DNA of 64,000 nucleotides from positions 2,469,042-2,533,041 of the forward strand of contig NZ_CP018154.1 of assembly GCF_001889025.1 (NCBI RefSeq), written 5' to 3'. The notes beneath the pieces were generated by a model, which saw only the letters and a program-made list of their open reading frames with translations, was not told the DNA's origin and searched no databases. Every line of letters starts with the position of its first letter. Position 1 is the stretch's first letter. This DNA is from Sphingorhabdus lutea. Lineage in GTDB: Bacteria > Pseudomonadota > Alphaproteobacteria > Sphingomonadales > Sphingomonadaceae. Made by a program: the position numbers and the translations under genes. Positions 34,454-43,963 of the stretch are shown here, piece after piece.

Positions 34454-37180
34454 TTACCCGCTATTCCTTAATGCGGTGGCAATGGCGTTAATGGTTAGGG
34501 AAATGCCGTCGCGCACCTTGGGATCATTTTCCCCGCTGCGGTGGCGTTTCATCAATTCCACCTGTAACAGGTTTAACGGTTCAATATAGGGCAGACGCAG
34601 TTCAATTGAGTTGAACAAAGATTGATTTTTCTCAAGCAACCAATTTTGCCCTGTTGCCTCCAACAAACCATCGCGCGATTTATGCCATCCATCATTAATA
34701 CGGCCAAATAATTCGCTCGATAGCGCCTTATCCTCTACCAATTGGCTATAATGGCTGGCGATTCTCATATCAGATTTGGCCAACACCATTTCCATATTGG
34801 ATAAAATCGTTTCAAAGAAAGGCCAATTTTGCGCCATATCTTTTAACAATGCCTTATCCTCAAATTCATCAAGCGCCTGTCCCACGCCATACCAACCAGG
34901 CAACATGACCCGTGCCTGGGCCCAGCTAAATACCCATGGGATGGCGCGCAAATCCTGAATCCGGCCACCGGTTTTGCGGCTGGCGGGACGCGAGCCAATT
35001 TTCAAACCCGAAATTTCGGCAATTGGGGTCATTTGGCGGAAAAAATCCTTAAACCCATCATGATTATATACTAAATCGCGATAGGCGTGAAAGGCGCTGG
35101 CCGATAATGTGGTCATCGCCGCGCTATATTTTTCAAGGTCGGCAGGCGATATTTTAATTTCCTGTAATGACGCCAACATGGTGGCCGATGTCATGGTTTC
35201 CAAACTGGCCACTGCATTATCAACGCTGCCATATTTTGCTGCAATCACCTCGCCCTGTTCGGTAATGCGGATGCGCCCCTGCACCGTGCCATGCGGCTGT
35301 GCCTGTATCGCGCCAAATGCACTGCCGCCGCCGCGCCCAACTGCGCCGCCGCGCCCGTGGAATAACTGCATGGCAATGCCCGCATCCTTAAATACGGGGG
35401 CAAGGGCAAGGCTGGCCTCATATAATTCCCAAGTGGAGGTTAAATAGCCGCCATCCTTATTGGAATCTGAATATCCAATCATTACTTCTTGATATCCACG
35501 CACTTCGGCCAAATGCTTCATTTTCTCAATGGCAAAGAAATTGGTCATTGTGTCGGGCGCATTTTTCAAATCGCCCACCGTTTCGAATAAAGGCACAACC
35601 ATGATGCCCGCCGATGCGTTGCCATTGCTATCAACACGGTAAAGCCCCGCCTCTTTCAGCATTAAATATACTTCCAAAAGGTCGGAAACGCTTTGCGTCT
35701 GGCTAATCACATAGGTGGTAATACATTGTGGTCCAAATTGCGCATGGGCATGGGCGGCGGCGCGAATAATGGCCAGCTCATGGCTGGTCTTCTCGCTATA
35801 TTCATGCCACCCATCGGATAGGGGGCGATTATTGCTAAGCTCATTTAATAACAGCTTAACCCGCGCATCCTCATCCAGTGATTTATAATCTTTTTCAACG
35901 CCAGCAATATTTAACAGCTCGGCCACCAATTCTTCGTGCACGTCGCTATTTTGACGAAGGTCAAGCGTGGCCAAATGGAAACCAAATGTTTCCACCGCAC
36001 GGATCATACGGCCCAATGCCCCGCCAGAGGCAAGAGCGCCCTCACCCCCCTGACGCAGGCCCGATGCAATAATCACCAAATCGGCGCGTAAATCCTCCGG
36101 CGCGTCATATTTTGGTGCCTTTATGGTCGATGGGCGCGGCGGGGATTCGCCTACTAAATCAATATAGGTCGCGCTGATACGGGCATAAATTCCCGACAAT
36201 GCTCGTCTATATGGTTCATCCGCACGGCTGGTCGCATTATCGCCGCTATTTTCAGCAAGATCCAATACCTCTTGCGGAATATCGGTCTGTTCACTGGAAA
36301 TGGAAAGCTCGCTGCCCAAATGATGGATGAAATCCATATAATAACGCAGCGCCGATGCCCCATTGCGCGAAATGGCATATTGCAGCGAATCCGCGCCAAC
36401 AAAGGGGTTGCCATCACGGTCGCCGCCAATCCAGCTGCCAAGGCGCAAAAATGATGTCGGGCGAAAACCCAGATCATTTTCCCAACGCGCATATAATTTG
36501 GGCAGCGCGGTTAAAAACACCTGTTCCATTGATGAACGTGCATTGTCAATTTCATCGGTGACCCGCAATTTTTCACGGCGCAGCGGCCTTGTTTGCCATA
36601 ATAAAGCAATTTGCCGGAAAATCGCATTTTCAATCGTATCGCCGCTGGGTGTTTCGGCAAGGCCGGCATCGCGCATTGCCATTAACTCGGCAATGCGGCT
36701 TTTATGATCAATAATGCTTTTACGGCGCACCTCGGTTGGGTGGGCGGTTAACACTGGCGCGATTAAACTATTGCCCAATGTCTTATTTACTTCATCTTCA
36801 CTAACCCCATTGGCCCGCAATATTTCCAGCGCCTCTGCCACGCTCGCGCCTTTTTCCTTGGCAACGCCTTGGCGATCCTCGGCCAAATTGGCCAAGATGG
36901 AAAATAACATGAAACCACGGGTAAAATCCAATGTATCGTCCAATGATAATGCGCCAAGGCCGTGGTCAACATCCTCCACGCTTGACCCCTTTCGGCGGCG
37001 GTCCACACTGGATGAACGGATATATTCAGTCTGGCGATATAATTTTTCGCCGCCATAGGCGCGAATAACATCGCCCAGCATTTTACCCAGATAACGAATA
37101 TCTGGATTTTGAGAGATTTGGGGACGGCCATCTTCGTTCAAAGAAGCCGTATCATGGGGAGGATTGCTATTTTTTGTCAT
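34454..37180 (-). CDS. ppc: Phosphoenolpyruvate carboxylase
   Basis: PEP carboxylase makes oxaloacetate from PEP and bicarbonate, refilling the TCA cycle. I start at the ATG at 37180 (MTKNSNPPHD), giving 908 residues, a normal length. Visible motifs are VLTAHPTEVRRKSI with the catalytic His, GSWIGGDRDGNPFV, EVMIGYSDSNKDGGYLTS, LFHGRGGAVGRGGGSAF with the second essential His and the Gly-rich loop, and the C-terminal LRNSG, which matches the invariant end of the family. It stands alone and convergent to the P450 gene. Confidence 0.96.
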   Translation of the reverse strand: MTKNSNPPHDTASLNEDGRPQISQNPDIRYLGKMLGDVIRAYGGEKLYRQTEYIRSSSVDRRRKGSSVEDVDHGLGALSLDDTLDFTRGFMLFSILANLAEDRQGVAKEKGASVAEALEILRANGVSEDEVNKTLGNSLIAPVLTAHPTEVRRKSIIDHKSRIAELMAMRDAGLAETPSGDTIENAIFRQIALLWQTRPLRREKLRVTDEIDNARSSMEQVFLTALPKLYARWENDLGFRPTSFLRLGSWIGGDRDGNPFVGADSLQYAISRNGASALRYYMDFIHHLGSELSISSEQTDIPQEVLDLAENSGDNATSRADEPYRRALSGIYARISATYIDLVGESPPRPSTIKAPKYDAPEDLRADLVIIASGLRQGGEGALASGGALGRMIRAVETFGFHLATLDLRQNSDVHEELVAELLNIAGVEKDYKSLDEDARVKLLLNELSNNRPLSDGWHEYSEKTSHELAIIRAAAHAHAQFGPQCITTYVISQTQSVSDLLEVYLMLKEAGLYRVDSNGNASAGIMVVPLFETVGDLKNAPDTMTNFFAIEKMKHLAEVRGYQEVMIGYSDSNKDGGYLTSTWELYEASLALAPVFKDAGIAMQLFHGRGGAVGRGGGSAFGAIQAQPHGTVQGRIRITEQGEVIAAKYGSVDNAVASLETMTSATMLASLQEIKISPADLEKYSAAMTTLSASAFHAYRDLVYNHDGFKDFFRQMTPIAEISGLKIGSRPASRKTGGRIQDLRAIPWVFSWAQARVMLPGWYGVGQALDEFEDKALLKDMAQNWPFFETILSNMEMVLAKSDMRIASHYSQLVEDKALSSELFGRINDGWHKSRDGLLEATGQNWLLEKNQSLFNSIELRLPYIEPLNLLQVELMKRHRSGENDPKVRDGISLTINAIATALRNSG

Positions 37181-37302
37181 ATCTCCCCTTGTGATAAAAA
37201 AAGCCGTAAGGTCAAGGGCAGACAATAAAATATTTCAAAAAATTAGTTTCAGTTGTAATTTAATATTGCACACATCCTATAATCACTTGCAAATATGGCC
37301 CG

Positions 37303-37890
37303 TCATTTGCTCAATTTATTAAATAATCCCTCAACCTCTTTATCCTGAATGGCCACATTTTGGGCGATTTGCTCGCATTTGCCGCGCTGCTCCAAAATAT
37401 TTGCCATTATATCAGCATATGCCATCGCCCTTACCTCCACCGCGTCCAACCGCACTATCATGGACGTGCAAAGCGCCAATGCCCCAACCGATCCGGCACG
37501 TGCCGCATCCAAACGGCTTAATTCAACCTGCGCCACGGCCCATTGCTCACTGCCGATACGGGCATTTTGCGCCGCATTTACCGCCGCACGCCCCTTATTC
37601 AATTTCGAATCATATAATGATGCTGCATCCTGATGCATTTTTTGCGCTTCATTTATGTCATTTTTAATTGCGGCCAGATCATTATTAACCTCGGCCAGCG
37701 CCTGCGCGCTTAATATTGCCGGGCTATGGGTGGACGGCGCCATATTTTGCGCTGATTCTTTTTCATAAGGGCGCTGTTTCAACGATGGAAAATCGCCCAT
37801 TTGCGCCGAACAGCCGCCCAATAAAGTCAAAGACGCCATTATAAACGCCCCCTTGATGATGTTTATTTTAGATGTGGCGGTGCGAATCAA
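37303..37890 (-). CDS. Helical lipoprotein of unknown function
   Basis: The 195-residue protein has a basic N-terminus, a hydrophobic stretch and a lipobox (MASLTLLGGCSAQ). Beyond residue 60 it is almost entirely helical with heptad-like Ala/Leu spacing (LAEVNNDLAAIKNDINEAQKM), so it may form a coiled coil in the periplasm. The start is TTG at 37890 after AGGA; no ATG gives a complete signal peptide. I do not recognise a family. Confidence 0.6.
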   Translation of the reverse strand: MIRTATSKINIIKGAFIMASLTLLGGCSAQMGDFPSLKQRPYEKESAQNMAPSTHSPAILSAQALAEVNNDLAAIKNDINEAQKMHQDAASLYDSKLNKGRAAVNAAQNARIGSEQWAVAQVELSRLDAARAGSVGALALCTSMIVRLDAVEVRAMAYADIMANILEQRGKCEQIAQNVAIQDKEVEGLFNKLSK

Positions 37891-38029
37891 TGATCATTCC
37901 TATAAAATAATGGACAATATAATATTGCGCATTGTCTAAACTTGCGCACTCTATTATACAAGCCAGTAGCAATGATGCATGAAATATCGCGCTTATCAGC
38001 AATTTTCACCAAATTTTGGGCAAAAGTCG

Positions 38030-38058
38030 TTGACAAGAAAGCAGCGATGCATTAGCGC
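38030..38058 (+). promoter_or_regulatory. Candidate promoter of rplU-rpmA
   Basis: TTGACA (38030-38035) is followed after 17 bases by TAGCGC. The -35 is perfect; the -10 is poor by the E. coli consensus but like the candidate found before rpsU. A start near 38065 would place the leader structure at the very 5' end of the RNA. Confidence 0.5.
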
Positions 38059-38070
38059 GACCAAACTTCT

Positions 38071-38126
38071 AACGCGGGTGAAACGGTTTCGCCTAATTTA
38101 AACGCGCGTTGGTGTTTTTTTATTTT
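38071..38126 (+). promoter_or_regulatory. Attenuator-like leader of rplU
   Basis: An outer stem AACGCG (38071-38076) with CGCGTT (38105-38110) encloses an inner hairpin GGTGAAA-CGG-TTTCGCC (38077-38093). The outer stem is followed by GGTGTTTTTTTATTTTATT. This is a terminator-shaped element 72 bases before the rplU start, as expected for feedback or growth-rate control of a ribosomal operon. It is an inference from base pairing only. Confidence 0.45.
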
Positions 38127-38198
38127 ATTGTCGGATTTTAGTATCGCGGCCCAAATGGACCTTCGAGAAATATCTGATTTGAACGGATGAGTTAAGCC

Positions 38199-38555
38199 AT
38201 GTTTGCTATTGTGCGGACCGGCGGCAAACAATATCGCGTTGCCGCGGGAGACAAAATTGCAGTTGAGAAACTGCCGGGTGCAGCCGGTGACAAAGTGTCA
38301 TTGGATGATGTTTTATTGGCCGGTGACGGCGCAGAGATTAAGGATGTAAAAGGTCTTAATGTTTCTGCGGAAATCATTGCGCAAGAACGCGGTGAAAAGG
38401 TGATTGTTTTCAAAAAACGTCGTCGCCATAATTATCGCCGTAAACAAGGTCATCGCCAAAGCTTGACCTTGCTGCATATCCTTTCAGTTGGAAGCGATAA
38501 AGCAGAGGCGAAAAAAGCCGCCCCCAAAAAAGCAGCAGCAAAGAAGGCTGATTGA
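38199..38555 (+). CDS. rplU: 50S ribosomal protein L21
   Basis: L21 binds 23S rRNA early in 50S assembly. The N-terminus [20 protein letters not shown], the central [13 protein letters not shown] and the RNA-binding [19 protein letters not shown] are all diagnostic. The last 20 residues are a Lys/Ala tail ([12 protein letters not shown]) beyond the usual bacterial end, which is common in alphaproteobacteria. It precedes rpmA by 58 bases and shares its transcript. Confidence 0.97.
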   Translation: MFAIVRTGGKQYRVAAGDKIAVEKLPGAAGDKVSLDDVLLAGDGAEIKDVKGLNVSAEIIAQERGEKVIVFKKRRRHNYRRKQGHRQSLTLLHILSVGSDKAEAKKAAPKKAAAKKAD

Positions 38556-38613
38556 TTCTTTATAGATAAATAAAGAATGATCGCTCATTTAAGAAGTTTA
38601 AGGAGTTTAGACC

Positions 38614-38883
38614 ATGGCACATAAAAAGGCAGGCGGTTCGTCACGCAACGGTCGCGATTCAGAAGGTCGTCGTTTAGGCGTTAAAAAATTCGGCGGTCAA
38701 TCAGTGATTGGCGGCAATATTATTATTCGTCAACGCGGCACACGCGTATATCCTGGCGCCAATGTTGGCATGGGTAAAGATCACACATTATTCGCCCTTA
38801 CCGAAGGCGCAGTGCGATTCCATTCTGGCAAACTTGGTCGCAAATATGTGTCGGTTGACGCAATTGCGATGGCCGCAGAATAA
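38614..38883 (+). CDS. rpmA: 50S ribosomal protein L27
   Basis: L27 reaches the peptidyl-transferase centre with its N-terminal tail and stabilises tRNA there. The 89-residue product begins [20 protein letters not shown] after the initiator Met, with no cleavable extension, and contains [23 protein letters not shown] and [20 protein letters not shown] is its ribosome site. It is followed by a structured 3' element. Confidence 0.97.
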   Translation: MAHKKAGGSSRNGRDSEGRRLGVKKFGGQSVIGGNIIIRQRGTRVYPGANVGMGKDHTLFALTEGAVRFHSGKLGRKYVSVDAIAMAAE

Positions 38884-38913
38884 ATCAAGACAATCAATAA
38901 TGGGTTGTCTTAA

Positions 38914-38977
38914 CGGACGACCCGGAGGGCGAAAGCCCCAAAATTTTCAGGGAGACGGGTCATCCGCCTCCCTTTTT
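38914..38977 (+). ncRNA. Structured element and terminator after rpmA
   Basis: Two competing folds are visible. In the first, CGGACGACCCG (38914-38924) pairs with CGGGTCATCCG (38956-38966) with one mismatch and encloses a hairpin GGGC-GAAA-GCCC (38927-38938) capped by a GNRA tetraloop. In the second, GGGAG-A-CGG (38950-38958) pairs with CCG-C-CTCCC (38964-38972), followed by TTTTT, an intrinsic terminator. The folds exclude each other. It could be only a 3' UTR, a processed small RNA, or a read-through switch towards the GNAT gene. Confidence 0.5.
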
Positions 38978-39101
38978 ATTTGCTCCCCGAATAAAGATGA
39001 AATTTCACTGATATAGCATTGGCTATAACAGTATTTTTCGCCCCTTTGTCATTAAATGGTCATCCAAAAATATTATGGAATTGGCCACAAGGAGAGAGCA
39101 A

Positions 39102-39737
39102 ATGTTTGCGCGCACCGAAAGAACATTGTTAAGACCCAGTTTCGCCGAAGACGCACCGGTCATCCATCAATTGATGCAGGATGAGGCATTGGTCCGTAAT
39201 TTGGCGAGCGCCCCTTGGCCTTATACATTAAATGATGCACAGCAGTTCACATCATTGGACCATGATGCACGCTATCCCAAATTCATCATCCTTAACCGCA
39301 CGAAATCTACCCCTGAAATTATCGGTTCAGCCGCAATATTGCCGACTGATAAGGACAATCAGGTTGAATTAGGATATTGGATTGCCCGCCCCCATTGGAA
39401 TCAGGGTTTCGCGACCGAAGCGGCAAATGCCGTTATTCAAATCGCACAAATTTTGGGATATGATAATATAGTTGCCAGCCATTTTTTTGACAATCCTGCC
39501 TCTGGTCGGGTGCTGCGTAAATTGGGATTTGCGCCATTGGGCAAAAACCAATTGCGTTATAGCAAAGGTCGCAATGGTCAGGAATTAAGCCATATTTATC
39601 ATAAAATATTGGCAGGTAATGACAGCGCAGATAAGGGCGCCCAAAAATCATCCCATGATAATGGCGTTGACAGCGATATTGACGCCGTCATGCGAGGCAG
39701 CGTCTCAACCCCGCCAATGATTAGCTTTGCAGCATAA
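39102..39737 (+). CDS. GNAT acetyltransferase (RimJ/RimL type)
   Basis: The start at 39102 follows AAGGAGAGAG; a longer frame from 39075 would translate that site. The GNAT fold is shown by LLRPSFAEDAPVIHQLMQDE, VELGYWIARPHWNQGFATEA with the acetyl-CoA-binding turn, and NPASGRVLRKLGFAPLGKN. The last 40 residues are an Asp/Ser-rich tail. The substrate is unknown. Genes of this type very often stand between rpmA and obgE in this order of bacteria, which suggests a ribosome-linked substrate but does not prove it. Confidence 0.85.
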   Translation: MFARTERTLLRPSFAEDAPVIHQLMQDEALVRNLASAPWPYTLNDAQQFTSLDHDARYPKFIILNRTKSTPEIIGSAAILPTDKDNQVELGYWIARPHWNQGFATEAANAVIQIAQILGYDNIVASHFFDNPASGRVLRKLGFAPLGKNQLRYSKGRNGQELSHIYHKILAGNDSADKGAQKSSHDNGVDSDIDAVMRGSVSTPPMISFAA

Positions 39738-39759
39738 TCCTTAGTAGAAAATAAAGGTT

Positions 39760-40755
39760 TTATGCTGCTTTGGCGGCAAATATTTTAACAGGTTTTTTTG
39801 CTCTATTTTTCGGCTTTGCTTTATTGAACGATTTTGTCTGTAAGGAAGCGGCGATTAATTTTTCGCCCTTTTCCAGCAAATGGCGATCATTTATTTGGCT
39901 GGGATGGAAACCGCGATGGAAAAATAATTTCCAATGCGGCAATATATTACGCGCCAACCCGCCCTTGCGCAGGCCATAGCGCATCATTCCAAAAAATCCC
40001 TTAATCTTGCCAATATCATGCTGTTTCAACAAGCTTAATTGACCACGTGTGCGGTTAATCACAAAGCTGATTGAGATTAAAAGCATCATTGAACAACGCG
40101 TCAAATATTGCCACGTTTCCGATTTATCGCGCACGCTATAGCGCCATGCGTCAAAAACCACCGATTTATGATCAACCTCTTCCACCGCGTGCCACAGCCA
40201 AAAATCGCGGAATTCCGCACTGAAATTTTCAACATGCTGGGGATTTTTGATCATTTCTGCGGCCATAATCGCCGTCATATGTTCCAAGCAAACAACGGCC
40301 AATAAACGACCTCTGGGTGATAGAGCCGCCGCACGTTTCACCACGCTTTCCACATTTTTATCAGAATTTGATAAATTAAAGCCTGCATTTTGAATCAATT
40401 TATTCATCGCAATATGCTCACGGCTATGGCCAGCCTCTTGTTCGATGAAATTGGCAATATCGGGCAATTGATCTGCCGGCATTTTATCCCGCCACCATGC
40501 CATGGTTTTAATCATAAATGCCTCCCCCTTGGGAAAGATAGCAGATAAATCATAAAAAAACGCATCGGCATAAATACCGCTTTTCATATATTGCCCATTT
40601 ATTTGATGCGATTTATTGATATGAAAGGGCCGAGCGGAGGCCACAATATGCCGCTGTGTGGAAATCGCATCTCCTAAATTATTGGCGATGCTTCCATTAT
40701 CAGTTTCAGTTATATTTATATTTTCATATCCAACCATGGGATGATTTTTATTCAA
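39760..40755 (-). CDS. Predicted metal-dependent hydrolase (COG3687 type)
   Basis: The 331-residue protein belongs to the PF10118-type membrane-associated family. It has helices carrying possible di-metal ligands: IANFIEQEAGHSREHIAMN, VCLEHMTAIMAAEMI and WHAVEEVDHKSVVFDAW, an arrangement like di-iron helical bundles. One hydrophobic segment (CSMMLLISISFVINR) may touch the membrane. The C-terminal 30 residues are Lys/Ala-rich. It diverges from a TetR gene that is likely its regulator. The reaction is not known with certainty. Confidence 0.75.
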   Translation of the reverse strand: MNKNHPMVGYENINITETDNGSIANNLGDAISTQRHIVASARPFHINKSHQINGQYMKSGIYADAFFYDLSAIFPKGEAFMIKTMAWWRDKMPADQLPDIANFIEQEAGHSREHIAMNKLIQNAGFNLSNSDKNVESVVKRAAALSPRGRLLAVVCLEHMTAIMAAEMIKNPQHVENFSAEFRDFWLWHAVEEVDHKSVVFDAWRYSVRDKSETWQYLTRCSMMLLISISFVINRTRGQLSLLKQHDIGKIKGFFGMMRYGLRKGGLARNILPHWKLFFHRGFHPSQINDRHLLEKGEKLIAASLQTKSFNKAKPKNRAKKPVKIFAAKAA

Positions 40756-41023
40756 AACATGTTAAATCAATGGCCAATCAATATGGTTAATTGCATTTTA
40801 ATTTAATTAAATGAATATCTTACAAAATTTTACACTGCCAATTATGTCAATTTTTCGCAGATTTTGGCGGATATGTGTAATAAAATCCCAAACAGACCTT
40901 TGAAATTACATGATAATAAAATTGCCGATTTACGACATATATTCTATAGCTAGTTAATGAAATTAGGGCAGCTCGTCACAATTTTTGATAATAATAAAAT
41001 GATAATAAAGGGAAAATTTACAT

Positions 41024-41626
41024 ATGGCGACGAGCCCAAAGCGCAAAAGATTGGCCCCAGCCGAAAGCAGGTTGCAAGCATTGGAGGCGGCGCGATCTTT
41101 ATTGATTGAGGCTGGGCCGCAGGCGGTCACCTTAAAAGCGGTGGCCGCGCGCATTAACCGCACCCATGCAAATTTACTGCATCATTTCGGATCGGCAAAT
41201 GAATTGCAGGTCGCCTTGGCCGCATATTTGGCCGAAACCATTTGTGCCACCATCATCACCGCTATAAATGATTTGCGCGTTGGCGATGCCACGCCGCGAT
41301 ATTTAACCGATTTGGTATTTGATGCATTTGATAAAGAGGGCGCGGGCGCATTGGCCAGTTGGATGATATTAAATGGCAATGTTCTGGCCCTAAACCCTGT
41401 GGTGGATACCATCCATAAATTGGTTGATGAGATTAGCGACAACGGGCATGAGGACCGAAAATTGCATGAAGAAACGCTCGACCTTGTCCTATTAGCATTG
41501 GGCGATGCGTTGTTGGGCGAATCCTTGGCCCAATCATTGGGCCTGCCGCGGGATACTGCGCGGCGGATTGCGGAACAAAGATTGACCGCTTCAGATGATT
41601 TTTGGAATAAAAAAATTCAAGCATAA
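41024..41626 (+). CDS. TetR/AcrR-family transcriptional regulator
   Basis: The N-terminal 60 residues are a TetR helix-turn-helix: ALEAARSLLIEAGPQAVTLK, then AVAARINRTHANLLHHFGSA, ending in the LHHFGS-type third-helix motif. The remaining 130 residues are a helical ligand or dimerisation domain without recognisable specificity. The 268-base gap to the divergent metal-dependent hydrolase gene is the likely operator region, so that gene is the first candidate target. Confidence 0.86.
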   Translation: MATSPKRKRLAPAESRLQALEAARSLLIEAGPQAVTLKAVAARINRTHANLLHHFGSANELQVALAAYLAETICATIITAINDLRVGDATPRYLTDLVFDAFDKEGAGALASWMILNGNVLALNPVVDTIHKLVDEISDNGHEDRKLHEETLDLVLLALGDALLGESLAQSLGLPRDTARRIAEQRLTASDDFWNKKIQA

Positions 41627-41705
41627 GCCAAAAAAAACAGTGTAAAGCCTTTATCAGGCAAAGCTAGCTATGGCGTAAGTTCCGCTTTTGCACTATGAAG
41701 CGGCC

Positions 41706-42770
41706 ATGCATTTTTTAGATCAAGCAAAAATATATATTAAATCCGGCGCAGGTGGTCCTGGCGGGGTTAGTTTTCGTCGCGAAAAATATGTCGAATATGG
41801 CGGTCCAGATGGCGGCAATGGTGGCAAGGGCGGCGATATTATTTTCCGCGCAATTGCCGGATTAAATACCTTAATCGATTTTCGATATTCACAACATATA
41901 AAGGCAAAACGCGGCGGCCATGGCATGGGCCGTGACCGCACCGGTGCAGGCGCACCGCCAATGTATATTGATGTGCCCGTTGGCACACAGATTTTAAGCG
42001 ATGATAAAGAACATGTTTTGGCCGATATGACCGAAGTGGGCCAAGAAGTTATTTTATTAAAAGGCGGCGATGGCGGGCGCGGCAATGCCAGTTATAAAAG
42101 CAGCACCAACCGCGCACCACGCCAACATGGTGAGGGATGGCCGGGCGAAGAATTATGGGTTTGGCTGCGGTTAAAATTGCTGGCCGATATTGGTTTGGTC
42201 GGCCTGCCCAATGCGGGTAAATCGACATTTATCAACAGTGTCACCAATACAAAATCACGTGTTGCCCCATTCCCCTTTACCACCATTACCCCGCAATTGG
42301 GCGTGGCCTATCATAAAAATCGTGAATTTGTGATTGCCGATATTCCCGGTTTAATCGAGGGCGCGGCCGATGGCGCAGGCATTGGCGACAGGTTTTTGGG
42401 CCATATTGAACGGTGCAAAATCTTAATCCATTTAATCGATGCCAATGGCGACAATCCGGTAAAGGCATGGCAAATTGTTCAAAATGAATTGAACGAATAT
42501 GGCGGCGGGTTAATTGATAAACCGCAAATTTTGGCGTTGAATAAATCGGATTTGTTGGACGAAGAATTGATGAGCGATATTGCCGATCAGCTTCGCGCCG
42601 CAGGAGCAAAGGATATTATGCATATTTCCGGCGCAGGCGGGGCCGGTTTGGATGAATTATTGGATGCGTTAATGCCATATATGCCCGAACGCAGCACGAT
42701 TGAAAAAGCAAAGGGTAATAGCGTGGCAAATTTGGATGATGATGGCGAAGCAACATGGTCGCCGCTATAA
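41706..42770 (+). CDS. obgE: Obg-family GTPase
   Basis: ObgE binds the 50S subunit and couples ribosome assembly to GTP and ppGpp levels. The ATG at 41706 gives MHFLDQAKIYIKSGAGGPGG, the Gly-rich Obg domain (to about residue 158, with EYGGPDGGNGGKGGDIIF), then the G domain with P-loop GLPNAGKSTF, switch FTTITPQLG, DIPGLIEGA and NKSD. The C-terminal extension is short. It is followed 41 bases on by proB, the usual order. Confidence 0.96.
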   Translation: MHFLDQAKIYIKSGAGGPGGVSFRREKYVEYGGPDGGNGGKGGDIIFRAIAGLNTLIDFRYSQHIKAKRGGHGMGRDRTGAGAPPMYIDVPVGTQILSDDKEHVLADMTEVGQEVILLKGGDGGRGNASYKSSTNRAPRQHGEGWPGEELWVWLRLKLLADIGLVGLPNAGKSTFINSVTNTKSRVAPFPFTTITPQLGVAYHKNREFVIADIPGLIEGAADGAGIGDRFLGHIERCKILIHLIDANGDNPVKAWQIVQNELNEYGGGLIDKPQILALNKSDLLDEELMSDIADQLRAAGAKDIMHISGAGGAGLDELLDALMPYMPERSTIEKAKGNSVANLDDDGEATWSPL

Positions 42771-42811
42771 CCCAGATATCATAATATTTATTTTTAAGGG
42801 ATTAGGTTAAG

Positions 42812-43963
42812 ATGCCACCACTTACCGAGATTAGCGAACAATTAACCCCGAATAATATTGTTTCGAAAAGCCAGACGATTGTCGTCAAGGTAGGTTCAGC
42901 CCTATTAATCAACCCAGATGGATCAATCCGCACCAAATGGCTGGCAACATTGGTTGAAGAAATTGCCGCCCTGCAAAAAGAGGGGCATAAAATCATCATG
43001 GTAAGCTCTGGCACAATCGCCCTTGGCGCACGGACATTGGGATTGCCCGATGGCGGACGGTCAAATTTGGCCGATGCACAGGCGGCGGCATCTGTGGGGC
43101 AAATTGCCCTTGCCCGTTTATGGTCGGAAATGATCGCTGATAAGGATATTTTGGCTGCGCAGATTTTGGTGACATTGGGTGATTTGGAGGATCGCAGACG
43201 ATATTTAAACGCCACTGCCACTTTGGACCGATTACTGTCATTGGGCGTCATTCCCGTGGTCAATGAAAATGACAGCGTGGCAACATATGAAATACGTTTT
43301 GGCGATAATGATCGGCTTGCCGCCCGCATTGGACAGGCAGCAGAGGCCGATTTGGTGATTTTATTATCCGATGTTGCAGGATTATATGATAAAAATCCAG
43401 ACAGTCATAAAGACGCGAAATTGTTAAAAAACATCACCAACATTGGCGAAGATATTATGCAAATGGCCGATGGCAATTCATCATCCGGCATGGGATCGGG
43501 CGGCATGTCATCAAAATTAGAAGCAGCCCGAATTGCCAATATGGCGGGCATCCCGCTTATCATTTGTTCAGGCAAAGATAATTATCCCATTTCCACATTT
43601 TTGGAATCCGAACAAGGCACAATTTTTGAACCGCAAACATCGATAAGCGCACGTAAAGGATGGCTTGGCGGCAGGTTAAAAACTGCAGGCAATGTGCATA
43701 TTGATGCCGGAGCGGTTACTGCGTTAAAGGGCGGGGCCAGCCTGTTACCCGCCGGTGTTACCAAAATTGATGGTAATTTTGTGCGCGGCGATGTTATCGA
43801 TATTATCTCACCTGAAGGCGGCATTTTGGCGCGTGGTTTGGCCGAATATGATGCCAAGGATGCGGATATTATTTCTGGTCATCAAACCCATGAACTGGGC
43901 AAATTATTGGGATATACCCCGCGAAAGGCAATGGTCCACCGCGATCAATTGGTATTATTATGA
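42812..43963 (+). CDS. proB: Glutamate 5-kinase
   Basis: ProB phosphorylates glutamate in the first step of proline synthesis. The amino-acid-kinase domain (residues 1-270) shows IVVKVGSALLIN, IIMVSSGTIALGARTLGL, VIPVVNENDSVATYEI, FGDNDRLAARIG and the GMGSGGMSSKLEAARIANMAG loop. The C-terminal 100 residues are a PUA domain (GNVHIDAGAVTALKGGASLL). Length is normal. Its TGA overlaps the ATG of the next gene. proA is not in this window. Confidence 0.95.
   Translation: MPPLTEISEQLTPNNIVSKSQTIVVKVGSALLINPDGSIRTKWLATLVEEIAALQKEGHKIIMVSSGTIALGARTLGLPDGGRSNLADAQAAASVGQIALARLWSEMIADKDILAAQILVTLGDLEDRRRYLNATATLDRLLSLGVIPVVNENDSVATYEIRFGDNDRLAARIGQAAEADLVILLSDVAGLYDKNPDSHKDAKLLKNITNIGEDIMQMADGNSSSGMGSGGMSSKLEAARIANMAGIPLIICSGKDNYPISTFLESEQGTIFEPQTSISARKGWLGGRLKTAGNVHIDAGAVTALKGGASLLPAGVTKIDGNFVRGDVIDIISPEGGILARGLAEYDAKDADIISGHQTHELGKLLGYTPRKAMVHRDQLVLL

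Noticed and set aside
39012..39027. TATAGC-ATTG-GCTATA inverted repeat before the GNAT gene
   Set aside because: It is short and AT-rich; such dyads are expected by chance in these gaps and nothing else supports an operator.
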